The notes: generated from the letters alone by a model not told the origin. A stretch of 64,000 nt of DNA from an uncultured Paracoccaceae bacterium (GCA_951812615.1 CATOSU010000003.1:248001-312000); one strand, 5' to 3'; positions 24,659 through 35,202 are shown, numbered from the stretch's first letter. Program-made: numbers and translations.

Positions 24659-26533
24659 ATGACCGATTCCCCGGATCCCAATACCGAAGGCCCCACCGGG
24701 TATGCCTGTATTCAGAGCTATCTGAAAACGCTGGATTCGTCGCCGGGTGTCTACCGGATGCTGGATCAGCAATCGCGGGTTCTTTATGTCGGCAAAGCGC
24801 GCAACCTGCGCGCCCGGGTGTCCAACTACGCCCGTCCCGGCGGGCATACGCCACGGATCGATCGCATGATCCGGGACACCGCGGGAATGATGTTTCTGAC
24901 CACGCGCACGGAAACCGAGGCGCTGTTGCTGGAACAAAACCTGATCAAGCAGCTCAAGCCGAAATACAATGTCCTGCTGCGCGACGACAAAAGCTTTCCC
25001 AATATTCTGGTGGCGCGGGATCACGATTTTCCGCAGATCAAGAAACACCGGGGGGCGAAAAAGGAAAAAGGCACCTATTTCGGACCGTTTGCCAGCGCCG
25101 GGGCGGTGAACCGGACGCTCAATCAGCTTCAGAAAGCGTTCCTATTGCGCAATTGCTCGGACTCTATGTTCGAAACGCGCACCCGGCCCTGCCTATTGTA
25201 TCAGATCAAGCGCTGCTCAGGACCCTGCGTGGGACTGATCACCAAGGAGGGATACGCAGACAGCGTCCGCGATGCCGAACGCTTCCTTTCCGGGCGGTCG
25301 ACCAAGGTGCAGGAGGATCTGGCGGCCGAGATGCAGAAAGCGTCGGACGCGATGGAGTTTGAACGCGCCGCTGCCTTGCGTGACCGCATCCGCGCGCTGA
25401 CTTCGGTCCAGTCGGCGCAGGGGATCAACCCGCGCGGTGTGACCGAAGCTGACATTGTCGCGCTTCACATGGACAGCGGGCAGGCCTGCGTTCAGGTCTT
25501 TTTCATTCGGGCAAACCAGAACTGGGGCAACCGGGATTTCTATCCGCGCGTCGCGGCCGACATGGCTCCGGCAGAGGTGATGGAAGCATTCCTTGGCCAG
25601 TTTTACGACAACAAGGAACCACCCCGTCAGCTGATCCTGTCACACCCGATCGAGGATTCGGACCTGATGGCCGGGGCGCTGAGCGAGAAGGCCGGACGTA
25701 AGGTCGGGATCCTGACGCCGCAACGCGGTGAAAAGGCCGAGCTGATATCGGGTGCTTTGCGCAATGCCCGGGAATCGCTGGCCCGGAAGATGTCGGAAAG
25801 TGCCACACAGGCCAAGCTTCTCGACGGCCTCGCCGAGGCACTCGGGCTGGACGGGCCGCCGCAGCGGATCGAAGTCTACGACAACAGCCACATTCAGGGC
25901 ACCAATGCCGTTGGCGCAATGATCGTGGCCGGCCCCGAAGGATTCATGAAGAATAGCTACCGCAAATTCAATATCCGCGGCGACGACCTGACACCGGGCG
26001 ACGATTTCGGCATGATGAAAGAGGTCCTGACCCGGCGGTTTTCCCGACTGGTGAAGGAGGATCCCGACCGGGAGAAAGGACAATGGCCCGACCTGCTGCT
26101 GATCGATGGCGGTGCCGGTCAGGTGTCGGCGGTGGCCGGGATCCTGACCGCACATGGCATTACGGACCTGCCGTTTGTGGGTGTGGCCAAAGGCGTGGAC
26201 CGGGACGCCGGCAAGGAGGAGTTCCATCGCTCCGGCCAGCGGCCCTTTGCGCTGCGCCACAATGATCCGGTGCTGTATTTCGTTCAACGTCTGCGGGATG
26301 AAGCGCACCGGTTTGCAATCGTCACCCATCGGGCAAAACGGGCCAAGGCGATCGGGTCTACGCCGCTGGATGATGTGCCGGGCGTCGGGGCGACGCGCAA
26401 ACGCGCCCTTTTGAGTCATTTCGGATCCGCCAAGGCCGTGAGCCGGGCAAATCTGGCCGACCTGAAGGCGGTGGAGGGAATATCCGCGGGGTTGGCGCAA
26501 AAGATCTATGATTACTTCCATGATGGTGGATGA
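24659..26533 (+). CDS. uvrC: Excinuclease ABC subunit C
   Basis: A 624-residue UvrC. The N-terminal GIY-YIG nuclease has [28 protein letters not shown] (about residues 31-58); the UvrB-binding UVR motif is near 205-240 ([24 protein letters not shown]); the RNase H-like nuclease has [19 protein letters not shown] and [10 protein letters not shown]; and the tail is a double helix-hairpin-helix ([20 protein letters not shown]). It makes both incisions in nucleotide excision repair after UvrAB binds damage. The order uvrC-pgsA-moaD-moaE is common in Rhodobacteraceae. Confidence 0.97.
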   Translation: MTDSPDPNTEGPTGYACIQSYLKTLDSSPGVYRMLDQQSRVLYVGKARNLRARVSNYARPGGHTPRIDRMIRDTAGMMFLTTRTETEALLLEQNLIKQLKPKYNVLLRDDKSFPNILVARDHDFPQIKKHRGAKKEKGTYFGPFASAGAVNRTLNQLQKAFLLRNCSDSMFETRTRPCLLYQIKRCSGPCVGLITKEGYADSVRDAERFLSGRSTKVQEDLAAEMQKASDAMEFERAAALRDRIRALTSVQSAQGINPRGVTEADIVALHMDSGQACVQVFFIRANQNWGNRDFYPRVAADMAPAEVMEAFLGQFYDNKEPPRQLILSHPIEDSDLMAGALSEKAGRKVGILTPQRGEKAELISGALRNARESLARKMSESATQAKLLDGLAEALGLDGPPQRIEVYDNSHIQGTNAVGAMIVAGPEGFMKNSYRKFNIRGDDLTPGDDFGMMKEVLTRRFSRLVKEDPDREKGQWPDLLLIDGGAGQVSAVAGILTAHGITDLPFVGVAKGVDRDAGKEEFHRSGQRPFALRHNDPVLYFVQRLRDEAHRFAIVTHRAKRAKAIGSTPLDDVPGVGATRKRALLSHFGSAKAVSRANLADLKAVEGISAGLAQKIYDYFHDGG

Positions 26534-26585
26534 AGAGACCGGTATGTAATTGCCCCGGGGTGCCTGTCGGGCTAGGACGCTGAAC

Positions 26586-27248
26586 ATGAACTGGAATCTG
26601 CCTACATTTCTGACGGTCCTGCGTCTGGTTGCAGCGCTGGCCCTGCCGGTGGCCTTTCTGGTTCTGCCGCGTCCCTTTGCCGATTTCTGCGCCTTTGTGG
26701 TGTTTATCCTTGCGTCGATGACCGACTGGGTCGACGGCTATCTGGCCCGCGCCTGGAAACAGGTGACCAAGCTGGGTGCCATGCTGGATCCGATCGCGGA
26801 CAAGGCCATGGTGGTGATCGCCCTGTTCGTGCTGGGCATTTATTCGTCGCTGGCGCTGGCGCTGTTGCTTCCGGCCGCGGTGATCCTCTTCCGTGAGGTT
26901 TTCGTGTCCGGGCTGCGCGAATACCTTGGCGACACTGCCGGTACGCTGAAAGTCACCGCGTTGGCCAAGTGGAAGACAACCGTACAGATGCTGGCTATCG
27001 CCGTGCTGTTTGCGCATGGTATTCTGGAGCACATGTTCGGAATGGCGGTGCTGGGTATGGATGGCGGGCTGGTCGGTGACATATTGGACGGTCGCGTATC
27101 GGACGAAGTTGGCTTGGGCTGGAAACTGGCCGGTATGGAGTGGACCGGCTGGGGCGGGCTGATCCTGATCTGGCTGGCGGCGGCACTGACCCTGCTGACC
27201 GGGCTGGATTACTTCCGCAAGGCATGGCCGCACCTGAAGGGGGTTTGA
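26586..27248 (+). CDS. pgsA: CDP-diacylglycerol-glycerol-3-phosphate 3-phosphatidyltransferase
   Basis: A 220-residue inner-membrane enzyme with the complete CDP-alcohol phosphotransferase motif: D47-x2-D50-G51-x2-A54-R55-x8-G64-x3-D68-x3-D72. Six helices are predicted. It transfers phosphatidyl from CDP-diacylglycerol to glycerol 3-phosphate, the committed step to phosphatidylglycerol and cardiolipin. It starts 52 bases after uvrC, and moaD follows at once. Confidence 0.95.
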   Translation: MNWNLPTFLTVLRLVAALALPVAFLVLPRPFADFCAFVVFILASMTDWVDGYLARAWKQVTKLGAMLDPIADKAMVVIALFVLGIYSSLALALLLPAAVILFREVFVSGLREYLGDTAGTLKVTALAKWKTTVQMLAIAVLFAHGILEHMFGMAVLGMDGGLVGDILDGRVSDEVGLGWKLAGMEWTGWGGLILIWLAAALTLLTGLDYFRKAWPHLKGV

Positions 27249-27251
27249 GTG

Positions 27252-27497
27252 ATGGACATACTGTACTTTGCCTGGGTCCGGGAACGGATCGGCCTGCCGA
27301 AAGAGCAGGTTGAGACAGGGGCGGCAACGGTGGCCGAGTTGGTGGACGAACTGAAAGCCCGCGAAGAACGCTATGCCGTGGCGTTTTCGGATCTCAGCGC
27401 GCTGCGCGTCGCCGTGGATCAGAAGCTGACCGATTTCGACGCCCCCATAGACGGCGCGCGCGAAGTGGCCTTCTTTCCACCGATGACCGGCGGGTGA
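27252..27497 (+). CDS. moaD: Molybdopterin synthase small subunit MoaD
   Basis: An 81-residue ubiquitin-fold sulfur carrier ending in the diagnostic Gly-Gly (PPMTGG), which is adenylated and converted to a thiocarboxylate. MDILYFAWVRERIGL is a typical MoaD N-terminus. The ATG at 27252 is preferred over the adjoining GTG at 27249. It overlaps moaE (GTGA), its catalytic partner in making molybdopterin. Confidence 0.95.
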   Translation: MDILYFAWVRERIGLPKEQVETGAATVAELVDELKAREERYAVAFSDLSALRVAVDQKLTDFDAPIDGAREVAFFPPMTGG

Positions 27498-27943
27498 AAC
27501 CGATGGCAGTTCGTGTTCAGGCCGAGCCGTTTGATCCGGGCGCCGAGCTCAATTCGTTTACGGCCCGGGTGGAGGAGGCCGGTGCGGTCGTCAGTTTCAG
27601 CGGCATCGTGCGCGATGTGGCAGGTGGGCTGAAGGTGATGGAAATCGAGCATTATCCCGGCATGACCGAAGCGGCATTGACCGAGATTGAGGCGGAGGCA
27701 ACGAAACGCTGGCAACTGGTCGACTCGCTGGTGATCCACCGCCACGGCCGTCTGTCGGTTGGAGAGGTGATCATGATGGTCGCAACCGCATCGCCGCATC
27801 GCGGGGATGCGTTCGAGGCGGCAGAGTTCCTGATGGACTTTCTGAAATCGCGCGCGCCGTTCTGGAAGCGGGAGGAAACCGGGGAAGGGACCAACTGGGT
27901 TGTCGCCCGGGATGATGATGAGGCGGCGCTGGACCAGTGGTGA
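27494..27943 (+). CDS. moaE: Molybdopterin synthase catalytic subunit MoaE
   Basis: A 149-residue protein with the MoaE landmarks VVSFSGIVRD, LEIEHYPGM-like MEIEHYPGM, IHRHGRLSVGEVIMMVATASPHRGDAFEAAEFLMDFLKSRAPFWKRE, where the Lys and Arg residues bind precursor Z and the MoaD tail. The GTG at 27494 overlaps the moaD stop; ATG at 27503 is an alternative. With MoaD it inserts the dithiolene sulfurs into cPMP. Confidence 0.95.
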   Translation: MKPMAVRVQAEPFDPGAELNSFTARVEEAGAVVSFSGIVRDVAGGLKVMEIEHYPGMTEAALTEIEAEATKRWQLVDSLVIHRHGRLSVGEVIMMVATASPHRGDAFEAAEFLMDFLKSRAPFWKREETGEGTNWVVARDDDEAALDQW

Positions 27944-28016
27944 AACCACGTCAGGGTTTGTTTGGAGCCACATCGGGTCCGTGATACGCTGAGCCCGGTT
28001 GTTTGAGGGGCGATTC

Positions 28017-28607
28017 ATGCCGGGAACTCTGATCCGCCTGCTGATCCTGCTTTGTTTATTTGTGCCGGCTTCGGCTATGGCCCGCGAAGGCGGTGGTCAG
28101 GGCGGGCATGGGATGTCCGGCGGTGCGGCCGGAGGTGCCGGCCTGTCCAGCGCGGTGACCAAGGAAGTGGTCAAGATTCTGAAAAGCGGTGGACGCGAGT
28201 GCGGCGCGCTGAATAAAGTCTACCGCTATGATTGCTACAGATGGGCATATAAGCGGGCCGCGGATGTTCTGTCCGGCCGCGCGGCCTACAAGGAAGCGTT
28301 CCGGGCCCTGGTCAAGGTCGAAGAGGTTCTCGAACGCGAAGTGGCCCGTAATGCGGACCCGGCCACACCGCCGCTCCGCCGTGGATTTACAACCTACAAG
28401 GCGGTGAAGCCGCAGGCAGTCCCGAAGGTGAAGGCGAAGGCGATCACGGCGCTCGAAGAGGCGGAAACCACGCTCTTGCGGTCATCCGATGACAAGGGTG
28501 TGCATTACGCTAATATTGCCGAGGCCGTGAATTCCAACAAGGTCCTGCTGCGGTCTGCGCTGTTGCTGATCCCGGGACTGAGGCCGTTGCTGGTGCTGTT
28601 CGGCTGA
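28017..28607 (+). CDS. Secreted protein of unknown function
   Basis: A 196-residue protein with a clear Sec signal peptide (LIRLLILLCLFVPASAMA, cleavage near residue 22), then a Gly-rich stretch (GGGQGGHGMSGGAAGGAG) and a helical body with two cysteines (GRECGALNKVYRYDCYRWAYKRAADVL, about 57-83) that could form a disulfide. The C-terminus is again hydrophobic (LLRSALLLIPGLRPLLVLFG), which may tether it. I do not recognise the family. It follows moaE but with a 73-base gap, so it is probably a separate unit. Confidence 0.7.
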   Translation: MPGTLIRLLILLCLFVPASAMAREGGGQGGHGMSGGAAGGAGLSSAVTKEVVKILKSGGRECGALNKVYRYDCYRWAYKRAADVLSGRAAYKEAFRALVKVEEVLEREVARNADPATPPLRRGFTTYKAVKPQAVPKVKAKAITALEEAETTLLRSSDDKGVHYANIAEAVNSNKVLLRSALLLIPGLRPLLVLFG

Positions 28608-28617
28608 GTTCGCTCTC

Positions 28618-28728
28618 TCAGAGCGCGCTGAACACGGTGACGGCAGCCGAGTAGAAGGCGAACCCCGCGATGCCCAGCAGAATGCTGGCAAAGATGATGT
28701 CCTTTGCTGTGGGTCCCGGATCACTCAT
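28618..28728 (-). CDS. 36-residue single-helix membrane microprotein
   Basis: Minus-strand frame from ATG 28728 to TGA 28618. After a polar start (MSDPGPTAKD) it has one hydrophobic segment IIFASILLGIAGFAFYSAAV, then TVFSAL. It ends 10 bases from the end of the convergent secreted-protein gene. Too short for ordinary gene finders. The polar-then-single-helix layout and a start with no overlap to another gene support it. No function is known to me. Confidence 0.5.
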   Translation of the reverse strand: MSDPGPTAKDIIFASILLGIAGFAFYSAAVTVFSAL

Positions 28729-28868
28729 ACCGGCCAGATTGCGCGGCAAACTGGCTATCGGTTTGAAAAATTCTGGGCATCCTTGTGGCAGGTGGGGGGT
28801 TTCCCGCTAAACGTGCTTGGCAATCCGAAGTCCGCGGCCCTAGGGTGCCGGCAGGAGAGGAAGTTAAC

Positions 28869-30308
28869 ATGTCAGATACAGAACTCTGGCGGCTGAGCGC
28901 CGCAGAACTTGCAGCCCAAACATCGTCGGGCGACGTCAGCGCCGAGGCGGCGGCTGCGTCTGCGATTGGCCGCATGAATGGCACAAACCCGGATCTGAAC
29001 GCGGTGGTTGAGGATTTGAGCGCCGAGGCAATGGAACGGGCCCGCGCGCTGGATAAAGCCCGCGCGCGGGGCGACCAGACAGGGCCGCTGCACGGTGTCC
29101 CGGTCACGATCAAGGTGAATGTCGATCAGACAGGCCATGCCACCACAAACGGTGTGCCGGTATTCCGGGACCTGATTGCGCCGGACAACGCGCCAATCGT
29201 CGACAATCTGATGGCGGCCGGCGCCGTTGTCATCGGGCGCACGAATACGCCTGAGTTCAGTTTTCGCGCGGACACCGACAACCCTTTGCATGGAAGAACG
29301 CATAATCCTTGGGGGCGGCATATCTCGCCCGGTGGTTCGTCCGGTGGCGCCGGATCGGCGGTGATGGCAGGAATGGGCGCGCTGGCCCATGGCAACGACA
29401 TTGGCGGGTCCCTGCGGTTTCCTGCGGCGGCCAATGGTGCCGTGACGGTCAAACCGGGAATGGGCCGGGTTCCGGCGTGGAACCCGTCGCAGACCGCAGA
29501 ACGCGGCATGCTGGCCCAGTCGATGAGCGTGCAGGGCATTATCGCGCGGGCGGCCGCCGATCTGCACCTGTCGATGCCACCGATCATCGCGCCCGATGCG
29601 CGCGACCCGTTCCACGTTCCATTGCCCTGGCGGGGTGAAGACCTGCACGGACCGGTCCGGGTCGGGTTCACCAAGGAAACCTTCGGGTACGCGTTGCATG
29701 ATGACGTGTCCGCCGCGCTGGATACTGCGCGGGATGCGTTGGTGGATGCCGGCTACGACGTCGTGGAGGTCGATCCGCCGCTCCTCGAAGAATGCGCCCT
29801 TGCGGGATACCGGACGCTGATGGGTGAGGTGAAGGCGCTGATGGGTGACATGATCCGCGACCACGGATCGCCGACCATCAATGCGATTTTCGACGAATAT
29901 TATACCTATTTCCCTCCTTTTGAGGGCGACGAGCTGCTGCAGATGATGGCGCAGCGCAGTCATTACGCGCGCACCTGGTCGTTGTTCCTCGAGCAATATC
30001 CGCTGGTCCTGACGCCGTTCCTGCCACAGCCGTTTTTTGGCCCGAACCGGGATGCCGAAGGGCGGGAGGGCGCGATCGAGGCGCTGGGTTCGGCGCTCTG
30101 GTCCTATTCGATGAATTATATGGGGCTGCCCGCGGGCAATATCCCGACACGGCTGGCCGATCTGCCCAAAGGGGCACAGCCGATCAATGTGCAACTGGTC
30201 GGGCGCCGTTGGCGCGAAGACCTGATCGTCGATGCGCTGGTTGCCATCGAGGACCGGGTCGGCCGCATGTGTGGTCCCTTGTGGGACAAGATGGCGGGGG
30301 AAGTTTAA
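28869..30308 (+). CDS. Amidase-signature-family enzyme
   Basis: A 479-residue amidase. The Ser-cisSer-Lys triad is visible: Lys in HGVPVTIKVNVDQTG (about residue 83), and the Gly/Ser-rich loop SPGGSSGGAGSAVMAGMGALAHGNDIGGSLRFPA (about 155-190) containing the cis-Ser and nucleophile Ser. It hydrolyses an amide to acid plus ammonia or amine. The gene runs with a downstream acyl-CoA ligase 1 base later, so the released acid may be activated to a CoA thioester. The ATG follows GGAGAGGAAG. Confidence 0.92.
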   Translation: MSDTELWRLSAAELAAQTSSGDVSAEAAAASAIGRMNGTNPDLNAVVEDLSAEAMERARALDKARARGDQTGPLHGVPVTIKVNVDQTGHATTNGVPVFRDLIAPDNAPIVDNLMAAGAVVIGRTNTPEFSFRADTDNPLHGRTHNPWGRHISPGGSSGGAGSAVMAGMGALAHGNDIGGSLRFPAAANGAVTVKPGMGRVPAWNPSQTAERGMLAQSMSVQGIIARAAADLHLSMPPIIAPDARDPFHVPLPWRGEDLHGPVRVGFTKETFGYALHDDVSAALDTARDALVDAGYDVVEVDPPLLEECALAGYRTLMGEVKALMGDMIRDHGSPTINAIFDEYYTYFPPFEGDELLQMMAQRSHYARTWSLFLEQYPLVLTPFLPQPFFGPNRDAEGREGAIEALGSALWSYSMNYMGLPAGNIPTRLADLPKGAQPINVQLVGRRWREDLIVDALVAIEDRVGRMCGPLWDKMAGEV

Positions 30309-30309
30309 T

Positions 30310-31875
30310 ATGACGATGCAACTGAGCGCCGTTCTGCGCCGGGCACAGCAGGTCGCACCAAACGCGACCGCGACTATTCATCTGGACCGGCAACAGAACT
30401 GGACCGAATTTTTGAACCGTGTGCAAAAACTGGCCGGCGCATTTCATGCGCTGGGGGTTCAGCCAGGCGATCGCGTTGCGCTCTTGTCGCTGAATTCTGA
30501 CCGCTACGTTGAATACTTCTTTGCGACGGTCTGGGCCGGGGCCGCGATGATGCCGATGAATGTTCGCTGGGCACCGCCCGAATGCGCCTACGCGCTGAAC
30601 GATGCCGGGGCCGAGATCCTGATCGTGGATGATGCCTTTGCCAAGGCCGCACCGGCAATACAGGCCGAAGTGCCCGGGTTGCGCACCGTGGTGTTTGCCG
30701 GTGACGGCGATACCCCGGACGGCATGCTGAATTACGAGGAAATACTCGCCGCGGCGGATCCTGTCGAGGATGCGGGGCGCGGCGACGATGATCTGGCCGG
30801 AATTTTTTACACCGGTGGGACCACCGGCTTTCCCAAGGGCGTGATGCTCAGCCACAAGAACTTTTACGTGGGCGGAATATCAAACGCGCAGGAGCTTTTG
30901 CTGGCGGACGGTGACGTCTATCTGCACGCCGCCCCGATGTTCCACATCGCCGACCTGCTGTGGTTCGTTGCGGTCACGTTTGTATCCGGCACCCATGTTT
31001 CGATCCCGATGTTCACGCCAGAGGCCACACTGGACGCGGTCGAGAAACACCGGCCCACGCATCTGCTGCTCGTTCCGGTGATGATCCTGATGGTGCTGCA
31101 ATCCGAAAAGCTGAACGAAACGGATGTGTCGTCGCTGAAACTGATCGCCTATGGCGCATCCCCGATCACCGAGGCGGTTTTGACAAAAGCGTTCGAGAAG
31201 TTCCCGAACGCGCAGTTCCTGCAGGCCTTCGGCCAGACCGAGCTGGCACCGGTGGCCACGATCCTCGGCACGCAGTTTCACACGAGCGACGGGCTCAAAT
31301 CCGGCAAGCTGCGGTCCTGCGGCCGGGCGACGCGTATCTGCGAAATCCGCGTCGTGGATGAAAACGACCGGGACGTATCGCGCGGCGAAGTCGGTCATAT
31401 CATCGTCCGTGGTCCGATGACCATGCTGGGATACTGGAACAAGCCCGAGGTGACGGCGGCCACGCTCAAGGATGGCTGGGTCTATACCGGCGATGCCGGT
31501 TACATGGATGAAGAGGGGTTTATCTTCCTCATGGACCGGCTGAAGGACATGATCGTCTCCGGCGGTGAAAACGTGTATTCGACCGAGGTGGAAAACGCAC
31601 TGGCACAGCATCCGGCCGTTGCCACCAGTGCCGTCATTGGCATCCCGCACGACAAATGGGGTGAGGCCGTGCACGCCATCGTCATCCTCAAGCCGGATGC
31701 CGAGGCGAGCGAACAGGCGCTGAAAGACCACTGCCACACGCTGATCGCAGGCTATAAATGCCCGCAGAGCATTTCCTTCCGGGATGACCCGTTCCCGCTG
31801 TCGGGCGCCAACAAGGTGCTCAAGACCGAGCTGCGCAAACCGTTCTGGGACAGCGAAACGCGCGGCATACACTAA
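30310..31875 (+). CDS. AMP-dependent acyl-CoA synthetase/ligase
   Basis: A 521-residue adenylating enzyme. The P-loop is IFYTGGTTGFPKGVMLSH (about 168-185), the A5 motif AFGQTELAPV, the hinge Asp in GWVYTGDAGYMDEEGFIFLMDRLKDMIVSGGENVYSTEVE, and the C-terminal catalytic Lys near GANKVLKTELRKPFW. The family makes acyl-CoA from carboxylate, ATP and CoA. The amidase gene immediately upstream could supply the acid. Medium-chain or aromatic acids are plausible substrates; none is demonstrated. Confidence 0.92.
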   Translation: MTMQLSAVLRRAQQVAPNATATIHLDRQQNWTEFLNRVQKLAGAFHALGVQPGDRVALLSLNSDRYVEYFFATVWAGAAMMPMNVRWAPPECAYALNDAGAEILIVDDAFAKAAPAIQAEVPGLRTVVFAGDGDTPDGMLNYEEILAAADPVEDAGRGDDDLAGIFYTGGTTGFPKGVMLSHKNFYVGGISNAQELLLADGDVYLHAAPMFHIADLLWFVAVTFVSGTHVSIPMFTPEATLDAVEKHRPTHLLLVPVMILMVLQSEKLNETDVSSLKLIAYGASPITEAVLTKAFEKFPNAQFLQAFGQTELAPVATILGTQFHTSDGLKSGKLRSCGRATRICEIRVVDENDRDVSRGEVGHIIVRGPMTMLGYWNKPEVTAATLKDGWVYTGDAGYMDEEGFIFLMDRLKDMIVSGGENVYSTEVENALAQHPAVATSAVIGIPHDKWGEAVHAIVILKPDAEASEQALKDHCHTLIAGYKCPQSISFRDDPFPLSGANKVLKTELRKPFWDSETRGIH

Positions 31876-31920
31876 ACGCGGCGTCCGGCAACACGAACTC
31901 GGGGGAAGGTGCACATAAAT

Positions 31921-31990
31921 TGCATCTTCTTCTGTTTCCAAATACCTCCGCCGGAGGCACCCGAGGAGAAACGCCGGAGGCGTTTGGACG
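31921..31990. repeat. Dispersed repeat copy between convergent genes
   Basis: GCATCTTCTTCTGTTTCC, then AAATACCTCCGCCGGAGGC, followed by a second CGCCGGAGGCG palindrome near 31970-31980. It matches the core at 45.8 kb (CTTCATCTTTGTCC, AAATACTCCC, GCCGGAGGC). It lies between the stop codons of the acyl-CoA ligase and metG and may act as a bidirectional terminator. Confidence 0.65.
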
Positions 31991-32028
31991 AGAGATCATG
32001 CGTGCGCGGAACGCGCGCACAATTTCCG

Positions 32029-33741
32029 TCAGTCGCGGGTGCCGGCGAACCGGGCCTGCCAGTCCTCGCGCTGATCGTCGGTGATCTTGGCAAAAAGCAC
32101 GTCCGGGACCGAGAAGGCGTGCTCGCCGGTCAGTGCGTTCAGGGCGCCCGGCACGTCATCCGGCCAGCTGTCATCGTTGCTGTTCATCGCGGCCAGCATG
32201 GTTGCCGCGGCGTCGGGAATGAACGGGGCCGAAAGAACTGCGTAGAACCGGATCAGGTTCAGGCCCAGCCGTACCTGTGCGGCGGCGCTGTCGGGATCTT
32301 CCTTGAAGGTTGACCAGGGCGCGGCCGATTGCAGGTATTCATTGCCGGCGACCCAGATTGCGCGCAGCGCTGCCGCGGCTTTGCGGATTTCCATCGCGTC
32401 CATATGCGCCTCGTAGGCGCGGGTTTTCACAGTCAGGTCGTCGATCAGCGCCTGTTCCGCCGCGCCGTACGCACCGCCCCCGGGCACTGCCTCGCCAAAC
32501 TTTGAGCGGCAGAACTTGGTGATCCTGCTCACGAAATTGCCCAGCACATCGGCCAGATCCTTGTTCACCGAAGTTTGGAAATTGTCCCATGTGAACTCGC
32601 TGTCAGAGTTTTCCGGCGCATGGCTCAGCAGCCACCAGCGCCAGTAATCGGCCGGCAGGATCTCCAGCGCCTGATCCATGAACACACCGCGGCCCTGGCT
32701 CGTGGAAAACTGCCCGCCGTCATAGTTCAGGTAGTTGAAGGACTTGATGTAATCGACCAGCTTCCACGGCTCGCCTGACCCGAGGATCGTGGCCGGGAAA
32801 CTGAGCGTGTGAAAGGGGACGTTGTCCTTGCCCATGAACTGGGTATAGGTCACGTCTTCTGCGCCCTTGTCCGTGCGCCACCAGCGCTCCCAGTTGTCGC
32901 CCTTGCCGGCATCAACCCATTCCTGCGCACAGGAGATATACTCGATCGGCGCATCGAACCAGACATAGAAGACCTTGTCTTCCATGCCGGGCCAGTCGTC
33001 GTCGCCCTTCTTGACCGGCACGCCCCAGTCGAGATCGCGGGTGATGCCGCGGTCCTGCAATCCGTCGCCGTCATGCAGCCATTTCTTGGCAATAGACGTG
33101 GTCAGGATCGGCCAGTCGGATTTCGAACTGATCCAGCTGTCCAGCTGATCCATCATCGCCGACTGTCGCAGATGCAGGTGCTTGGTTTCCCGCACTTCCA
33201 GATCGGTGGAGCCCGAGATTGCGCTGCGGGCATCGATCAGGTCGGTCGGGTCGAGCTGCTTGGTGCAGTTTTCGCACTGGTCACCCCTGGCCCGCTCATA
33301 GCCGCAATTCGGGCAGGTGCCTTCGACATAGCGGTCCGGCAGGAAGCGGCCATCGGCGTTGGAATAGACCTGCTTTTCCGTCACTTCCTCGATCAGCCCG
33401 GCAGTATCCAGACGTCCGGCGAAATGCTGGGTCAGCCTGTGGTTCTGTGCACTTGAGGACCGTCCGTAATGGTCGAAGGACAGGCGGAACCCCTGAGACA
33501 GTTCCCACTGAACCTCCCACATTTCGGCGCAGTATTCGGCGACCGGCTTGCCGGCCTTGGCGGCAGCCAGTTCCGCCGGGGTGCCGTGTTCGTCTGTGCC
33601 GCACAGAAACAGCACCTCGTTGCCGCGGCCACGCAGATAGCGGGCATAGAGGTCGGCGGGCAGCTGTGAGCCGACGAGATTGCCCAGATGCTTGATCCCG
33701 TTGATATACGGGATTGCGGAAGTGATCAGGTGGCGGGTCAT
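32029..33741 (-). CDS. metG: Methionyl-tRNA synthetase
   Basis: A 570-residue class I synthetase. The HIGH-like motif reads HLGN in [18 protein letters not shown] (about residues 7-24); a zinc-binding knuckle is seen in [17 protein letters not shown] (about 143-159); the KMSKS-like loop is [10 protein letters not shown], a form seen in this synthetase subgroup; and the C-terminal anticodon-binding helical domain follows. It charges tRNA-Met. There is no C-terminal EMAP-like tRNA-binding domain. It is transcribed alone. Confidence 0.95.
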   Translation of the reverse strand: MTRHLITSAIPYINGIKHLGNLVGSQLPADLYARYLRGRGNEVLFLCGTDEHGTPAELAAAKAGKPVAEYCAEMWEVQWELSQGFRLSFDHYGRSSSAQNHRLTQHFAGRLDTAGLIEEVTEKQVYSNADGRFLPDRYVEGTCPNCGYERARGDQCENCTKQLDPTDLIDARSAISGSTDLEVRETKHLHLRQSAMMDQLDSWISSKSDWPILTTSIAKKWLHDGDGLQDRGITRDLDWGVPVKKGDDDWPGMEDKVFYVWFDAPIEYISCAQEWVDAGKGDNWERWWRTDKGAEDVTYTQFMGKDNVPFHTLSFPATILGSGEPWKLVDYIKSFNYLNYDGGQFSTSQGRGVFMDQALEILPADYWRWWLLSHAPENSDSEFTWDNFQTSVNKDLADVLGNFVSRITKFCRSKFGEAVPGGGAYGAAEQALIDDLTVKTRAYEAHMDAMEIRKAAAALRAIWVAGNEYLQSAAPWSTFKEDPDSAAAQVRLGLNLIRFYAVLSAPFIPDAAATMLAAMNSNDDSWPDDVPGALNALTGEHAFSVPDVLFAKITDDQREDWQARFAGTRD

Positions 33742-33800
33742 GTCAGCGCTTTCGGTTCAGGTTCGGCGCGTCTTTAACAGGGGGGCGGGACAGTGGAAAG

Positions 33801-35036
33801 TCACTCCCGCCTCTGGGTCCGGTCGCGGGCATACCGCGTCAGCCGCCCGATAAGGAACGAGGTGCGGGGTGCATAGATATAAGCGGTGCGATCTTCCGGC
33901 GCCGGACGGGCCCGCATACGCAGAAGGCCGAAAAACACGAGCACGAGATGCGCGGCCGAGATCATCATGAACATCGCCGGCGGCCCAAATCTCTCGATCA
34001 GCACAGAGGCCACATAGGGCGCGGCGATGGCCCCGAGGGCAAAAAAGAACATCAGCGCGGCTGAAAGCTCGACCCTTTCGTCTGCCCTGGCAAAATCGTG
34101 GGCATGGGCCGCGGCCACGGAATAGATCGGAAAGGTGGTCAGCCCGAAGATGAAGGCGCAGGCCATCACACCGGTGGTGCCGGATCCCTGCGCGCCGATA
34201 GTGATGACCGCGCTGGCGATCGCGGCAACAGAGAGCCAGATCAGGACCCAGCGCCGGTCAAACTTGTCAGCGAGCCAGCCCACCGGGTATTGCGCCACGG
34301 CGCCCCCCAGCACAAAGGCCGCCAGAAACCACGCAATCTGGCCGGCGCTCAGCCCGACTTCCTGTCCGTAAACGGGGCCAACCATGCGGAAAGAGGCCGA
34401 GGACAGGGCGGCCACCACCACCCCTGCTGCAGCAAGGGGGGATTTGGCCACGGCAAGCCGCGGGCGCAGGCGGGGGGCACTGGGCGTAGGCGGTTGCTGT
34501 ACCCGGGTCAGCGTCAGCGGCAGAAGCGCGGCACAGCACAGGATTGCGAGAAGATTGTAGGACACATAGCTGGCCGGCTCGAGAACACCGATCATCAATT
34601 GCGCGACCAGTGATCCGGACATGTCAACGACGCGGTAGATGCCCATCGTGCGTCCGCGGGTTTCGTTGGTGACCTTTGCCTGCAGCCAGGCTTCGATCAC
34701 GGTGTAGCACCCTGCAACGCAAAGGCCGGACATGATCCGCATTGCGGCCCATGCGTAGGGCTGAATGATCAGCATATGCGCGAGCAGTCCGATGGCCCCG
34801 GCAGCCGTAAACGCGGCAAAGGCCCGGGAATGGCCAACCGAACCCATCAACCGCGGCGCCCACCAGCAGCCCAGAAAAAAGCCCAGGAAATGTGCTGACC
34901 CCAACAGACCGATCTGGTCTGTCGTGAATTGCAACTGCAACCCCGACAGCGCATCGAGAGGACCCACGCCCCCCGAGGATAGCTGCAGCAACAAGACCGA
35001 CAGAAACAGGGCGGCGAAGGAAATGAGCATGCGCAT
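33801..35036 (-). CDS. MFS transporter
   Basis: A 411-residue protein with twelve predicted helices. The MFS loop 2-3 motif appears as ARLMGSVGHSRAF-like PRLMGSVGHSRAFAAF (about residues 60-75) and its repeat as GWLADKFDRRWVL (about 255-267). The short basic tail is cytoplasmic. It resembles YcaD-like MFS proteins. Substrate unknown. The start overlaps nothing; the 314 bases beyond it, up to the ImuA-like gene, hold only one doubtful small frame. Confidence 0.87.
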   Translation of the reverse strand: MRMLISFAALFLSVLLLQLSSGGVGPLDALSGLQLQFTTDQIGLLGSAHFLGFFLGCWWAPRLMGSVGHSRAFAAFTAAGAIGLLAHMLIIQPYAWAAMRIMSGLCVAGCYTVIEAWLQAKVTNETRGRTMGIYRVVDMSGSLVAQLMIGVLEPASYVSYNLLAILCCAALLPLTLTRVQQPPTPSAPRLRPRLAVAKSPLAAAGVVVAALSSASFRMVGPVYGQEVGLSAGQIAWFLAAFVLGGAVAQYPVGWLADKFDRRWVLIWLSVAAIASAVITIGAQGSGTTGVMACAFIFGLTTFPIYSVAAAHAHDFARADERVELSAALMFFFALGAIAAPYVASVLIERFGPPAMFMMISAAHLVLVFFGLLRMRARPAPEDRTAYIYAPRTSFLIGRLTRYARDRTQRRE

Positions 35037-35202
35037 AACCCCCGGACCCTAACCCCCCGGTTTCATCCGTCTGGCCCGTTTTCGACGCGGGCGGTCGTTT
35101 TCCTCCGAAAGTTTTGCCGGTTGGATGCGACCCGTTTTGAGGGCTGACCGGTTTGTGGCATGTTTTCCGCTAATTCAGGTTTCGTGTTTGCCGGACGGTT
35201 TC

